Shown: positions 1 through 12,275 of the stretch, piece by piece
Numbering within the stretch: position 1 is the stretch's first letter
How the letters are laid out: the number at the start of each line of letters is the position of its first letter
NCBI GenBank assembly: GCA_039096225.1
Contig: JBBPEB010000015.1
Span: 1,699,501-1,763,500, forward strand
Direction: 5' to 3'
Source of the DNA: Blastocystis sp. Blastoise
Lineage: Eukaryota; Sar; Bigyra; Opalinata; Blastocystidae
DNA length: 64,000 bases
Program-made: the position numbers and the translations under genes
The notes under the pieces: generated by a model
The model's database searches: none
What the model saw: the letters and a program-made list of their open reading frames with translations, nothing else
Told to the model about the DNA's origin: nothing

Positions 1-599
1 CTGGGGACTCTCAAGACATAATTATGAACTTATATCAACTTAAATTATATAGATATATTCATTCTATAAGTCATTCTTTATATATATAAATTATATATTA
101 TTTTTCATTAAAGTAAAATAGTTCATTTTTTTCATAAATAATTATATCTGTTGATATTTTTTTTTATTATTTTCTAAATATATAATTATTTATAAATATT
201 ATGTTGCTCATTATATAGTATATATAGTGTTTTTAAATTCTTATTCTTTTTATTATTTTTTTAATATTTCTCTTCTAGTTTATTATAGATATATAAATAT
301 TTTCTTTTATGAGTATTCAATTGTATATATTTTGAAGTGTATATTTTTTAAAATTTTGTTTAAAATGAATAGGATATTTTTAAATTAAATTCAATTATTA
401 ACTACTTTATATTAATTAAAAAATTATATTTTTGTTTATACATAATATATAATGGATAGTAAATTAATTTTATATATCCTGATTATAATAAGAATTATAA
501 TTTCAAAGTATATTTATGATTGTAACAAAATATAGTTTTAATACATATTATATAAATAGATATATATGATAAATAATTATATATAGAGATTTATTTGTG
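1..599. other. Intergenic, AT-rich, downstream of UFD1
   Basis: Very AT-rich, with no open frame worth calling. It lies 3' of the minus-strand UFD1 gene and probably holds its 3' untranslated region. Nothing else recognised. Confidence 0.6.
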
Positions 600-2552
600 T
601 TACTTTAATGTATGTCCATTTCCTTTAAATGCTTCTTCTCGTTTCTTTTGTTCAAATACATTTAATGGCTTTTTCTATTAATATTAATAATTAGTATATT
701 AATAATAATAAATATATATAAATAATAAATATATAAAAAAAAATAAATATATAAAAAAAAATAAATATATTTAAAATAATAATATATTAAAAATAATAAG
801 TATATTAATAATAATAGTAAATATATTAATAATAATAAATTAATAATAATAAATACTAGTAACCGACTAGACATAGTTCCTCTATTTTGACTACTACCTA
901 ATGTATTACCCGTTGATGAAGAAGTAATAGTAGCATTATTAGTATTATTCCCATTAGTAGCAGTAGATAAAGAATGAGAAATTGGTTTACCATCTAATCG
1001 TTGACCTGAACCAACAGATTCCCATGTAAATGATGGCTTTGCAAAACGACTTATTGGACCTAAATAAGTTATGAATATATATATATATATATATAATATA
1101 ATGATTATGATTATTTTATTCTATAATAATTAACGATAATAATAATAAAAATAATAAATCAAATAATAATAAAAAAAAAATAATAAATCAAATAATAAAT
1201 CAAATAATAATAAAAAAGAATAATAATTATAAATATAATAATAAGCATACGTTTCTTATGTTCTTCTGATTCTTCATTTTGTTCTGTAAAATGTGTATCG
1301 ATGTCAGATATAGCTCCTGTCATAGAAGGAGGCATAGGAGAAGAAGGAGTAGATCCAGTAGGAGTGGATTGAGGTGTATATTTTGGACTAAATAATATAT
1401 ATATAATAGTTATTTTATACAATAATATATAGTATAAAAATAAAATGCACTATTTATGAATAATAGTATATATATAATTTATATAATGTGAAAAATAAAT
1501 AAACAAATATATTCATAACACTTTTATTTATAGTTATATACGTATTATCAGCTTCTTCAAATTCTATTTCTACATCTGTTTCTACTATACTACAAATATT
1601 AGCAGGTTTTAAATCTATAATTTGTAATATATAATTCTTATTATTATAACTAATTTGATAATAATCGTTCTTTTGTGCTACTGTATAAGTTACAAGTATA
1701 TGTTCTAATCTATATATATATTATCAATAATAATATTTAAACTATATATCTAGATATCTAAAAAACATAATAAATAATATATCCTATATAATTTAATCTA
1801 AATATATAAATATACACAGCTTTAGGATTTGATAAATTTAAGAATTCATAAGTATTTGGTTTTAATTTAATAAAAGTAGCTTTTGGAGGACTAATATTTG
1901 TAACTATAATCATTCCATCAGATGTAATACGAAGCTTTTTATACATCTAGATATATATTAATAATAATAGATAATAATAATATAATAATAATAATAATAA
2001 TATAATAATAATATAATAAGAATAATAATATAATAAGAATAATATAATGAGAATAATAAAAAAACATAATAAATATTAAGAAAAAAAATACCCATGTAGG
2101 AATATAACAAATATTGTCAGGAGCACTAAATTCAAGAACACCACCACAAGTTTGATATTTATCAAAACGTATAGAAAAACATAAAGGCCATTGTACTTGC
2201 ATTTGAGCTATAAGAATAATCAAATTATACAGAAACTTAAATAGAAAACAACTTCAATTCTATGAAATATATTATTTACTTAATGTATTCAGATCACATG
2301 TAGGAAGTACAACTATATAAATAAGAAATAGTATGAAAGGAAACGAGACATTATTTACTTTTATCAGAATTCTCATTGGATTCATATTTAGTATTTTTAA
2401 ACGCATAAACTCGATAACTTCTCACAAATTTTCTATTCAAAAATAATGAAATGGGAATGAAAAATAGTATAAATTACTCTGGAATCAAAAAATTACCTAA
2501 GTGAAACTATAGATATGATAATTCTAGCTATAATCTAGTATACACATACCAT
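600..2552 (-). CDS. UFD1: UFD1-like p97/Cdc48 ubiquitin adaptor
   Basis: Ubiquitin-fusion-degradation protein 1. In known systems it pairs with Npl4 and delivers ubiquitylated substrates to the p97/Cdc48 ATPase for ER-associated and other proteasomal degradation. Ten exons: 2552-2550, 2506-2478, 2432-2359, 2312-2280, 2207-2092, 1946-1816, 1709-1542, 1387-1251, 1059-857, 674-600. They join in frame to 322 residues (human protein 307). The double-psi barrel is clear: DKIVLP, then QWPLCFSIRF, CGGVLEFSAPDNICYIPTW and NPKAVLEHIL, matching family blocks in order. The tail has the family's basic and F.GNG.L ending (EEAFKGNGHTLK). The first coding exon is the ATG alone; I chose it because it gives the family's MF start and closes the frame. 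The Ser/Thr/Asn-rich linker near residues 235-295 is low complexity. Confidence 0.93.
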
Positions 2553-2999
2553 TGTATTAGTTAATTAATAGTTTCTATAGCAAAAAAACTTTATTAAGAA
2601 AGTCTTCAAAAAATCTATTGTTGTTAACAAAAAAACCGTGTTTTTATTTCTTTAGAAAAAAAAGTTCTTCTTCTAGTATTCTGTGGATCCATTATTATAT
2701 AATGATTAGATAATTAAATTATCCTATTCAAAATTTTATCAATAGTAATACACACTTAAATTTCATTTTTTAAATGAAAGTTCACAATTATTCACGCTTC
2801 ATTCGTTGAAAATTATTAATTTTGTTGTTTTAAAAGGGATGTAAATATTCAGAAAAACGTGAAGAATATAAAATGATTGTACCCAATTATAAACGAGAGT
2901 CATGACAGAAAAACAATGGTTAAAACGAAACAAGAGATGAACACACATATATAGAAATCTTTATAAAGACTAATCAATGACAAAGTGAAAAGAAACCAC
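2553..2999. other. Intergenic between UFD1 start and RPB11 end
   Basis: 447 bases between two minus-strand genes. It should contain the UFD1 promoter and 5' leader and the RPB11 3' end. No motif, repeat or extra gene recognised. Confidence 0.5.
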
Positions 3000-3659
3000 T
3001 CAATAATTGGGTCCAAAAGCTTCATCATCTTTATGAATTTGATTCTAAATACAGGAAATTATAAAATATATACGAAAAGTGATCTTAGAATTATTCTTAT
3101 AACATAAAAAAAACTTTATGATCGTTATTATGAAAAATAATAGAATAAAAAATATATACAATGAATTGCATTCTTAATGTTTTGTAAGTATCATTCGTAT
3201 TTGATAATGCAGCAATTAAAGCATCTTTAGGTGTATAATTTGAGGAGATAGTTTGAATCTATAATTTAAATAAAATATAATCAATATTTGTATATGTTAT
3301 TTATATAGAACATATTATATATATATACTTTAAATTCGATGCATTTCTTTAATGGATGTGGTATTCTGTATCCAGCAAATCGTACGTTAGGGTCTGAGAG
3401 AAGCTGCCTGAATAATTAGAATAAAAATAAAAAAACTTAGAAACAGGAATAAAAAAAGAAAAGAATTATGTATATATTTTTTAGTATAGTTCATAAACAA
3501 TTTAGTTTTTACATACATTCTGATGATATTTCCAAGTGTATGATCTTCACGTTCAAAAACAAATGTTGAAGCATTTGGAATTTTTGTATTTTTGATTTCA
3601 ACAATCTTGCTCACTCCTTCAGGGAGCATAACGGCATCAATTGGTTCAGGAGCATTCAT
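3000..3659 (-). CDS. RPB11: RNA polymerase II subunit RPB11
   Basis: Small core subunit of RNA polymerase II (POLR2J) that dimerises with RPB3 during assembly. Four exons (3659-3517, 3407-3329, 3258-3160, 3044-3000) give 121 residues, against 117-120 usual. The RPB11/RpoA-like dimerisation signature is plain: MNAPEP at the start, KIPNASTFVFEREDHTLGNI, then LLSDPNVRFAGYRIPHPL. The stop is TGA, which helps show the code is standard. Introns are 109, 70 and 115 nt with GTAT donors. It points the same way as UFD1 with about 450 bases between. Confidence 0.96.
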
Positions 3660-4034
3660 CGTTAGCTTTTCTTTATGGAAAAAAAAATATTAATTATGAA
3701 AGGTGACAAAAATAATGTAAATATAAATGTATGTATATACTATATATACAATAAGAATACCAATAAAATAAAATATTCAAAATCAAATTTTTGATTTAGA
3801 ATAATCATGATAATTCATTTTGATCTAGAGTATGTTTTCTCAAATAATCGTTATTCTTAATAAATATGGAAATTATTCTTTTTATACTAAGATGAACACA
3901 TTTCTTACATGATTATTCTTTTCATTTGTTTAGTAGAATAGTATAGGTTTTATATTGTTGTTTGTTGAGACAGAAAATGTTAGTATGACTTTATTTTATA
4001 TACTGCTGCTACTACATTGATATAGGAAATTTTT
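3660..4034. other. Divergent promoter region RPB11 / LysE-like
   Basis: 375 bases between divergently transcribed genes. It must hold both promoters. AT-rich, no recognisable element. Confidence 0.5.
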
Positions 4035-4914
4035 ATGTCTTTTTGTATCGAATTTGTCTTTACATTTGTGATGTCTATACCTGTAATGGGTCCAACAGCT
4101 GCATATGTATTAAAGGTATATATTAAAACTATGAACGATAGATGCTAGAACAGTATCCTTCCATTTTTTGAATTTTAATTTTGCTTCATTATTCTTTTTT
4201 GAGATAATTGTTTATTATTGTCATGTCATTCGTATCAAGTATAATAATTATGTATAGGAGAGTTTTTCTGGTCATTATGAAAAAGCTCGTTTAGCTGCTT
4301 TTGGTGCTGCGTTGGCAGAAGGCATATATGCTTCAATCGGATTTATCCTCTATTTTAATTTCTTCCAAGATCCTTTATTATTAAATAAAATATTACCTTA
4401 TTTAAAGTATATATATGATATATTTGTTTTATGAGTATATTTTTGGAGATAATATATAAATAATAATATTTATAATATATATATGTTATATTTATTATAT
4501 ATATATAATATTTATAATATATATATGTTATATTTATTATATAAATAATAATATTTATTATATATATGTTATAAATATTATATATAGAATTATAGGATCT
4601 TTAATAGTTATGACTGTAGGAAAGAATTTTATTTATATGGATACATCTAGTTTCTCATCTTCACTTATTATTTATTATAGAGAAGTAATTATAATTATAG
4701 TTTTATTTATTATATATATATTTTTTAATATTATTTTAATATTATTTTCATTATATATATATAGAGTCGTTTATCGATGGTTAAAGAAGGTTTTTATATG
4801 GCAATTGTGAATATTTCACTTGTAGCCAATCATCTTGGACTTCTTGCTATTTGTATATTTATATATATTTAAGTATTATTTATCATTTATCATATATATA
4901 TTTATATATTATTT

Positions 4915-4960
<46 letters not shown>

Positions 4961-5253
4961 TTTATTTATTTTAATAATTATAATTATTATATTAAAATAT
5001 AATAATTCTTTAATATATCTATTTAGTGGGTCCAAAATCATTATTATCCTTTTCTTATTTAAATTTACCATTTTGGTTTTTAGGAACAGTTTGTGGTATG
5101 ACTTGTTGGTTTTTAATTTTTGTCACTTTATTAGAAACATTCAAACAAAAAATTAAATTATCTTCTTTCGTCTCCTTTATGAATTATTTAGGATTTTTAC
5201 TTTTATGTATTGGTGCTTTTACTTTCTTAAATAGTATTTGGAGCATGTTCTAA
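4035..5253 (+). CDS. LysE/RhtB-type membrane transporter
   Basis: Predicted multi-pass membrane protein resembling the LysE/RhtB amino-acid exporter family. Exons 4035-4115, 4258-4406, 4588-4684, 4765-4852 and 5027-5253 join to 213 residues, the usual LysE length. Residues about 1-27 form a first hydrophobic segment ending in the family's early GP motif (MGPTAAYVL). A glycine- and alanine-rich second helix follows (FGAALAEGIYASIGFIL), then a central charged loop (YYRESRLSMVKEG) and three C-terminal hydrophobic helices. Substrate and membrane are unknown. In bacteria the family exports amino acids and similar small molecules, and eukaryotic copies are uncommon. Introns and base composition match the neighbours, so this is a settled nuclear gene, not contamination. 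The family call rests on hydropathy and the GP and glycine motifs only. Confidence 0.65.
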
Positions 5254-5659
5254 AAGGCTTTATATACTATATTATTAAAGATATATTTATATAGTTATTA
5301 TTATATCTATATAGGATCTTCCATTCTCCATACTTTTCTTTTTCTTCTTTTCTATTCATTTTATAAATATTTATTATTATCAATTAAATGATATTTCTTC
5401 ATATTGTATTGTATATTTCATATTGTCTATCCTATTTTATCATTTGCTTCTATTTTAAACATTCTTTTTCTATTTGCATTTTTGTTCCTCATTTGATTTT
5501 ACACAGATATTCTATCTTTTAACATAATACAAACATCCGTTCGTATTCTATTTCAAATCTCCTATTTTAAAAAAGTAGTATTTAAATTTAAACGAAAAAA
5601 AAACAAACAAAAAAAACCGAAAACATTTTTTTTTATTTATACAGTTTAATTAAGGCATT
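5254..5659. other. Intergenic, T-rich 3' flank of LysE-like gene
   Basis: 406 bases, T-rich on the coding strand, consistent with a U-rich 3' untranslated region followed by the promoter of the next plus-strand gene. Nothing else seen. Confidence 0.5.
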
Positions 5660-6778
5660 ATGAGTAATCTCAAAAAATATGAAGAATATGTATGATATAC
5701 TCTATCTAATATACTATATTTTAGAATGATGCTGTTCAAGAATTAGAATCTATTAGTAAAGATCAGACTTTAGATGATGAAACAAAGGCTAGATCAATCT
5801 CTGTATGGATTTTAATGAATAATTATTGCTTTAATTTACTTTAGTCGTGTACTCAAAAGTATATCCGACTCATTATGGCATCTTCAACTATTGAAACCTC
5901 GATGAAACAATCTTTAATACAAGGAATTCTCATTTGGAAATTTAATGAGCAGGAAGAAGAAAAAGAGAACGAAGAAAAGGAGCATTTAATTAGTCTTTCA
6001 AATAAGGAATATCCTGAAGTTTCAAAAGATATGGTTACATATCACGTATGTAAATTGTGTTTTTTTTTTATTCTTATTGTGTATATAATGCTATTTTTAT
6101 CAATAGGATGAAGAGAAACATGTACTTGGCTGTAAGCATTATATAAGAGGATGTAAAATGTTATGTCCAGAATGCAAAGAATGGTATACGTGTCGATTAT
6201 GTCACGATGAAGTGAAAGAACATCAATTAAATAGACAAGGCGTTCAATACATGGCTTGCATGTATTGTCTTCATGTGCAAGTATATATAGATTTCTTTCT
6301 TGATTTATAGATTTTTAGTTCTATTATTAATTATTATTTATTGTTTGAATTATTATTTTTTTAATTATATATTTAGAAACCTTCTCAATATTGTGAACAT
6401 TGCCGAGAAAAATTAGGTGACTATTATTGCGATATATGCCATTTCTGGAAAGATTCATCTATACCTAATTTTGTATATATATGTGTTTATTATATTTATT
6501 ATATTTATTATTATTGTCATGTTTATAATTATTGTTATGTTTATTATATTTATTATGTTTGTTATATTTATTGTTGTTATATTTATTATGTTTATTATGT
6601 ATGTATTATATATATAGCATTGTCCATATTGTAATATATGTAGAGTGGGTAAGGGTTTAGATATCGATGTTTTTCATTGTATGAAATGTGATAGTTGCTT
6701 AAATATTGAATGTAAAGTATATATATATATTATTAATAATGACTTTTAAATTCTTTTTTTTTTTGTATTTCTTTTTTG

Positions 6779-6821
<43 letters not shown>

Positions 6822-7578
6822 GATAATCACATATGTATACCTCGTGCAGCTCATGCAGATTGTCCTATATGTAAAGAAGATATTTTCTTATCTACAAAAG
6901 CAAGTTGTATAATGAAATGTGGTCACAGAATACATTCTAGTTGCTTTGATAGATATTTAAATGTATATATAGTCTTCTATTTATAATAATAATATTTATT
7001 TTTTGTTATTTAATTCATTTAATGGTTATTCTAGTTATTCGACTAATCAATATTGTAATAAATATTATAATTATAATAATAGATAATAATAACATAATAA
7101 TAAATATATATATAGTCAGGTAATTATACATGTCCATTATGTAAGAAATCGATAATAAATGTAGATGATTATTTTAAAAGAATAGATAGACATTTATCCC
7201 ATGAAACTATGCCTAGAGAATATAAATACTGGAAACAAATGATATTATGTAATGATTGTGGAGATAAGAATATTGTACCTTTTCATTTTATTTATCATAA
7301 AGTATATATATTGTTACTGATATTTTATGTATATTCAATATATATATTTTTATGTATATAAATATATATTGATTTTTTTAATATATGATACTATATATTA
7401 TACTAGTATAAATGATTCAATATAACTCTCATACTCTTCTAGTGTTTGAATCCAGAATGTCGTAGTTATAATACTCAAGTGATGGGGGGTATTATTAAGC
7501 CATCTCCTGAAGAAGAAAAACGATTGATTCAAGAAGATGAAGAGAAACAGGCTAGAGAAGCACAAGAACGATTGAATA

Positions 7579-7614
<36 letters not shown>

Positions 7615-8216
7615 GTGATCATGATAATAATATTGATAATAATAATAATAATAATAATAATAGTGATCATACTAGTGATAATGATGAATATGATGATGAA
7701 TATGATGATGATATGATGATGAATGATAGTGATATAAGTATAAATGAACATAATACGGATGATGAATCTCAATTTAGGCATCCAAGTCTTTTAGATCAAT
7801 TACGTAATTTATTTCCAGGTGCTGATATATTCTCAAATGATTTTTATGGTCCTTCTCATGAAGATTCTAATCACATGCCAGTCTTCTCCAATTCAGTACA
7901 GTCATTTGATGATGATGATGATGATAATAATAATGATAATAATAATAGTATCTCAGATAATAGTAGTATCTCAGATAATAATGATATCTCAGATAATAAT
8001 AATAATATCTCAGATAATAATGATATCTCAGATAATAATAATAATATCTCAGATAATAATAATATCTCCGATAATAATGATATCTCCGATAATAATAATA
8101 ATCTCTTAGATTCTAATTCCGATATAGATAATTATGAAGATGGCGAATCCCATAGTATATATGATTCTATTGGTGAGGATAATATATCAAATTCAAGTAA
8201 TGAACATGAAGAATAA
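5660..8216 (+). CDS. CHY/CTCHY/RING-type E3 ubiquitin ligase, RCHY1 (PIRH2) family
   Basis: Probable E3 ubiquitin ligase. Nine exons (5660-5689, 5725-5802, 5845-6045, 6107-6280, 6377-6472, 6618-6716, 6822-6962, 7116-7301, 7443-8216) encode 592 residues. A CHY zinc finger spans about 104-165 (CKHYIRGCKMLC, CPEC, CRLCHDEV). A CTCHY finger follows (YCEHCREKLGDYYCDICHFW, CPYCNICRVG, HCMKCDSC), then a RING-H2 near 230-290 (CPICKEDI, CGHRIHSSCFDRYL, CPLCKKSI) and the C-terminal zinc ribbon (CNDCGDKN, CLNPECRSYN). This is the exact RCHY1/PIRH2 order. It differs from the family by an extra N-terminal stretch of about 100 residues and a tail of about 240 residues dominated by Asn, Asp and repeated SDNN/DIS units. 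The tail is one uninterrupted exon. E2 partner and substrates cannot be inferred. Confidence 0.9.
7584..8115 (+). repeat. Trinucleotide-based Asn/Asp repeats in RCHY1-like tail
   Basis: AAT and GAT trinucleotide runs, plus a tandem unit encoding ISDNN(N/D) repeated roughly ten times between about 7945 and 8110. The repeats stay in frame, so they lengthen a disordered acidic tail without breaking the protein. Probably length-variable between strains. Confidence 0.8.
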
Positions 8217-8575
8217 AATAATCATCATTATTTATTATATATATATCTATTTCATTATATATTGTTTTTGTATGTTTCTTCTTTTATTATAATGCATATA
8301 CATTAATATATATATATGTATATTAAAGTATCAAAACTGTGTTTTTCTTAAACTATATACAAAACATATTTGAGATTTATTGTTTTAGTGAATTCATTGT
8401 TTTATTTGAATATATTTATTGATTCCAAAAAACATAATTTAATATTGTTTGTTAAATGTAAAATTTTATTCAATAATAAAGAGAACAACAAAATATGTAA
8501 CTAAAGACAACTTAACAAATTGTGAAAACATAAAGAACAAAAAATAACATAAAGATTAAACAAACAAATAACAAT
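8217..8575. other. Intergenic between convergent genes
   Basis: 359 bases between the 3' ends of the RCHY1-like gene and the Spb4 helicase gene. The left part is T-rich and the right part A-rich on the plus strand, as expected for two facing U-rich 3' ends. No gene seen. Confidence 0.5.
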
Positions 8576-9966
8576 TTAACGTCGTTTTCCTCCTTTTTGA
8601 GGACCTTTCCCTCCTTTCTTTTGGCGCTGTTTACGTTGATTCTTTCTCGATTGCTGATCTTTACGCATAAGATCAAGTTCATCTTCAGCATCTGATCTAT
8701 ATATAAAGTATTATATATATAAGTCATTCATTTATATATATAATATATATATACCCATCTTTTTTAGTACTAAATAATTGTTTGTCATATTGTTCTTGAC
8801 TATATATATATTATATAAAATATGATATATATATATATACGTTATTTTTCCTTTTTTAAATAATTTATACAAATGTTCTTCTTTATCTAATTCATCCCAT
8901 TCATCCTATATATATATAATATAATAAATATAATATAATAAATATAATATAAATATAATAAAATATATAAATACCATAATACGTTCATGTTTTCCTTTTC
9001 TTAAACGTTTCTCTGGAACTTCAGGTTCAACAGCCTTTCGTTTCTGTTGCTATATATATAGAAATATAATAATATAGTCTATAATAATAATAGTATAGTC
9101 TATAATATAGTATATAGTTATAAAAATATACTTTCTTTTCATTATATTCTTGTTGTTTCTTTTCTTCCCATTTTTTCTGATCTGCTTCCATTCGTATCAA
9201 TCTCTGCTTCTCACGAATCTTATCTGTATAACTATATATATATTTTAATATATATATTTTTTCATTCAAAATACAGAATAATAGTTTATCATAGATTTAA
9301 AATGAATAATAATATGAATCATAATAATAATATATATATACGGAATAGTATTCAGATCTACTTTTTCTTCTATAAAATCAATAGTTTTATTTTTTAATTC
9401 GGAGGTTTTAGGAAGACGAAGTAAACAATAAGATCTAGCTAAAGCACCAAGATTCCAATCTTCAAATCGAAGAATAAAATTACAATCGTGATTACGATAT
9501 CCCTAAAGGAAGAAGAAGATATAGAATAATTATAAAAAAATATAAAAAGTAATAGAAATATATAAATAATAATAAAATATAAATAAAAAATAAACAGAAT
9601 AATAAATATAATATATACTCTTATATCAGCAACAAAAGCAATTCTACCGGCATCCATAATTTCTCTTTCTTTACGCACGTGCTCTTTAATGGTATCTAAT
9701 AATTGTGTACTTCTTTGTTTTAATTGTTCTTCTGTTTCTTCTGTTTTATAAAGAGTTAACGGAACTCCTCTCTTTTCAATAAAGGGTATATATGCATTTT
9801 CAGAAGGAGTTAATAATAATAAAGATTCACCCTTACGACCTATAGAAGAGAATATAGAGTCAATATATAGATGATATAGTATATTAATAATAATAATAAT
9901 AATAATATTTTTTTTAAATACAAAAAAAAAATATCTTTCATAAAATACAAAAAAAAAAAAAAAAAA

Positions 9967-9997
<31 letters not shown>

Positions 9998-11702
9998 TAT
10001 ACCTGCTCTAGCTGTTCTTCCTATTCTGTGTATAAAGAAAGAGGGATCTTGAGGAGGAGCGAATTGAATGATATAATCGACATCTGGTATATCTATACCA
10101 CGTGCAGCAAGATCAGTACAAAATAATACAGCAGCTATAGATAAATAGAAGGAAATTAAAATATATTTGATAACTATCATAGAATATATAGAATGATTCT
10201 AATATTAAATACTATAAATGAATTTTAGCATTAAATTATAAATGATATATAAATAAATAAATATATACCTTCAGAATTTCTAAATGTTTCCATTGTTTTT
10301 TCTCTTCTTTTTTGAACCATTCGTCCATGTAGATTCATAATTAGTAATTTATTTGGATTAATATATTTAAAAGCTAAATGATAAAAATCAACAGAAGCAC
10401 AAGTTAAAAAGAAAACAATAATTTTAGAATTTGGATGATCATTTATAAATTGAGATATCTATATATATATATAAGTAATGAAAATAATAGTAGTATAAGT
10501 ATTATAATATAGAAAATATGAATTTTAATTATTTAAAGGTTAATATAAGTATTTAAAATATTTATATATATATATATAAAATGAATAAAAATATATATAC
10601 AACACCAATTTTTTCATCATTTTCACAGAATATATATTGATTCATTAATCCTAAAGGAACACTTTGAATGTTTCCATCTTTACGTTTGACTTCTACTTTA
10701 ACAGAAACAGGGTTACGAAGACCCGCTCGAACTAATGAGGTCATACCCTATATATACATATATATACATTATATACATTATATATATATATAATATACAT
10801 ATATATATACATAATATACATATATATATATATAATAAACAATACATACATATACATAATAATAAACATTATATATACACTATTATATAATCATACTATA
10901 AATTATTTCTTAGAAAAATAATAATAAATAATTATATATATATATATATACATTAGCTTCAGTAGCCGAGAATAATCCGGTACGTCGAAGTTTTGGAAGT
11001 GTCTGAATAATATGCTGAATAGTATCACCATGACCAAGATCCTATATATATTATAATTATATTATTATTATTATCAATAATAATAATATTATTATACAAT
11101 GATAATAAAAATAAACATATAAATATACTAGTAATTCATCGGCTTCATCTAAAATAAGTACTTCTAAGTTTTTACATTTAAAATCTTTTCCTGTTCGTTG
11201 CATAATATCCCAAAGTCGACCTAAGAATATATTCATAATCATTAAAAAAAAAAGAACATAAAATAATTCATATATATATACCAGGTGTACTAATAATAAC
11301 TTTAATTTCATCTCCTTGAAGAGAATTAATATCTTCTTGAACATCAGTACCTCCTGTGAATAAAAGAAGTTTTATTCCATTGATATGTTTCATGAAATTT
11401 GTACCAACTGACATCGTTTGATTTGCAAGTTCTCGAGTAGGAAGAATAATGATTGAACCTATTTGTCCTCCACTTAAATTATCTTTTTTTCTTAACAAGA
11501 TATCAAAAACAGGTATCAAGAAAGCTAAAGTTTTTCCTGATCCAGTACATGCCTCTACATTTACATCTTTATTTGCTAAGAAAAGAGGAATAACAGCAGA
11601 TTGAACTGGAGTCATTCCAGAAAAACCAAGATCTGCGACCGTTTGAAGAATTCCATCATCAAGTTTAGGTTTCACACTATCGAATGTTTTTACGTTTGAC
11701 AT
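8576..11702 (-). CDS. DEAD-box RNA helicase, Spb4/DDX55 type
   Basis: ATP-dependent RNA helicase. Spb4/DDX55 acts in the nucleolus in 60S ribosomal subunit maturation. Thirteen exons: 11702-11282, 11220-11129, 11041-10952, 10747-10601, 10458-10269, 10134-10003, 9839-9619, 9502-9342, 9231-9132, 9049-8975, 8905-8841, 8799-8755, 8696-8576. Joined length is 619 residues (yeast 606, human 600). All helicase motifs are present in order: MTPVQ (Q), ACTGSGKT (I), PTRELA (Ia), TPGR (Ib), DEAD (II), SAT (III), ARGIDIP (V), [10 protein letters not shown] (VI). The C-terminus carries the Spb4-type DUF4217-like region ([18 protein letters not shown]), then a highly basic tail ([14 protein letters not shown]) typical of nucleolar proteins. 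DDX55 fits better than other DEAD-box subfamilies because of the [20 protein letters not shown] block and this C-terminal domain. Confidence 0.9.
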
Positions 11703-12275
11703 AAATTATACAATAGTAAAGATTATATGTGAAAAAAGAACAAATTCTATGGAAAATTATTAATTTGTGAAAATATAGACATAGTGACTGGCTTTATCTC
11801 AGAATTTTATGGTTATCATAAAAAAGTGAGAAAAGTTCATTTACAACTAGATTTATGAAATATGTTATATCTCAAACATAATAAAACTACTTTGATGTTG
11901 TAATCCAATAGAATATTGATTTAAAAAAAGAAATAACAATAATTTACAATTATGAATGAAGTATATTTTTTGCATTGTATTGTTCTATATTATTTCTAAA
12001 GGCTGTTAAAACATGATCAACATCATTTGATACTTTTATACATTCATTTTAAAACAAAATCTTCTTCTATACGTTTTCTTTTCATTTTTATATACAGTAT
12101 GATAGTATTTCCTTAAAAACACATATAGACAGAAAAAATGATTATTGTCTTTAGGAAGACGATGATTCTTGGTTATTCTATGAATAGTCTCCATAATTGA
12201 AGATAAAACCGTGAGACAAGATATCAATAGATATTTTGAAATCAGTATAATTTATTTGTAGATTTTAATCTAAGA
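11703..12275. other. Divergent promoter region helicase / PDZ-TBC
   Basis: 573 bases between divergent genes. It contains a 13-mer, ACTGGCTTTATCT (near 11787), that also occurs about 85 bases before the transposase ATG near 34,420. Possibly regulatory, possibly chance. A 63-codon frame at 12036-12227 has no supporting features. Confidence 0.4.

Noticed and set aside
2433-2480. UFD1 N-terminus reading FLNRKF directly upstream of KFVRSYRV
   Set aside because: Tempting match to the family's FQNRF, but an in-frame TAA precedes it with no acceptor or ATG between; the spliced MFHLGNFLIPEKF reading closes the frame.
7398-7781. Minus-strand Ile-rich frame
   Set aside because: Antisense of the Asn/Asp tract of the RCHY1-like gene; pure low complexity.
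12036-12227. 63-codon minus-strand frame upstream of PDZ-TBC
   Set aside because: No domain, no splice partners, and it lies in a divergent promoter region.
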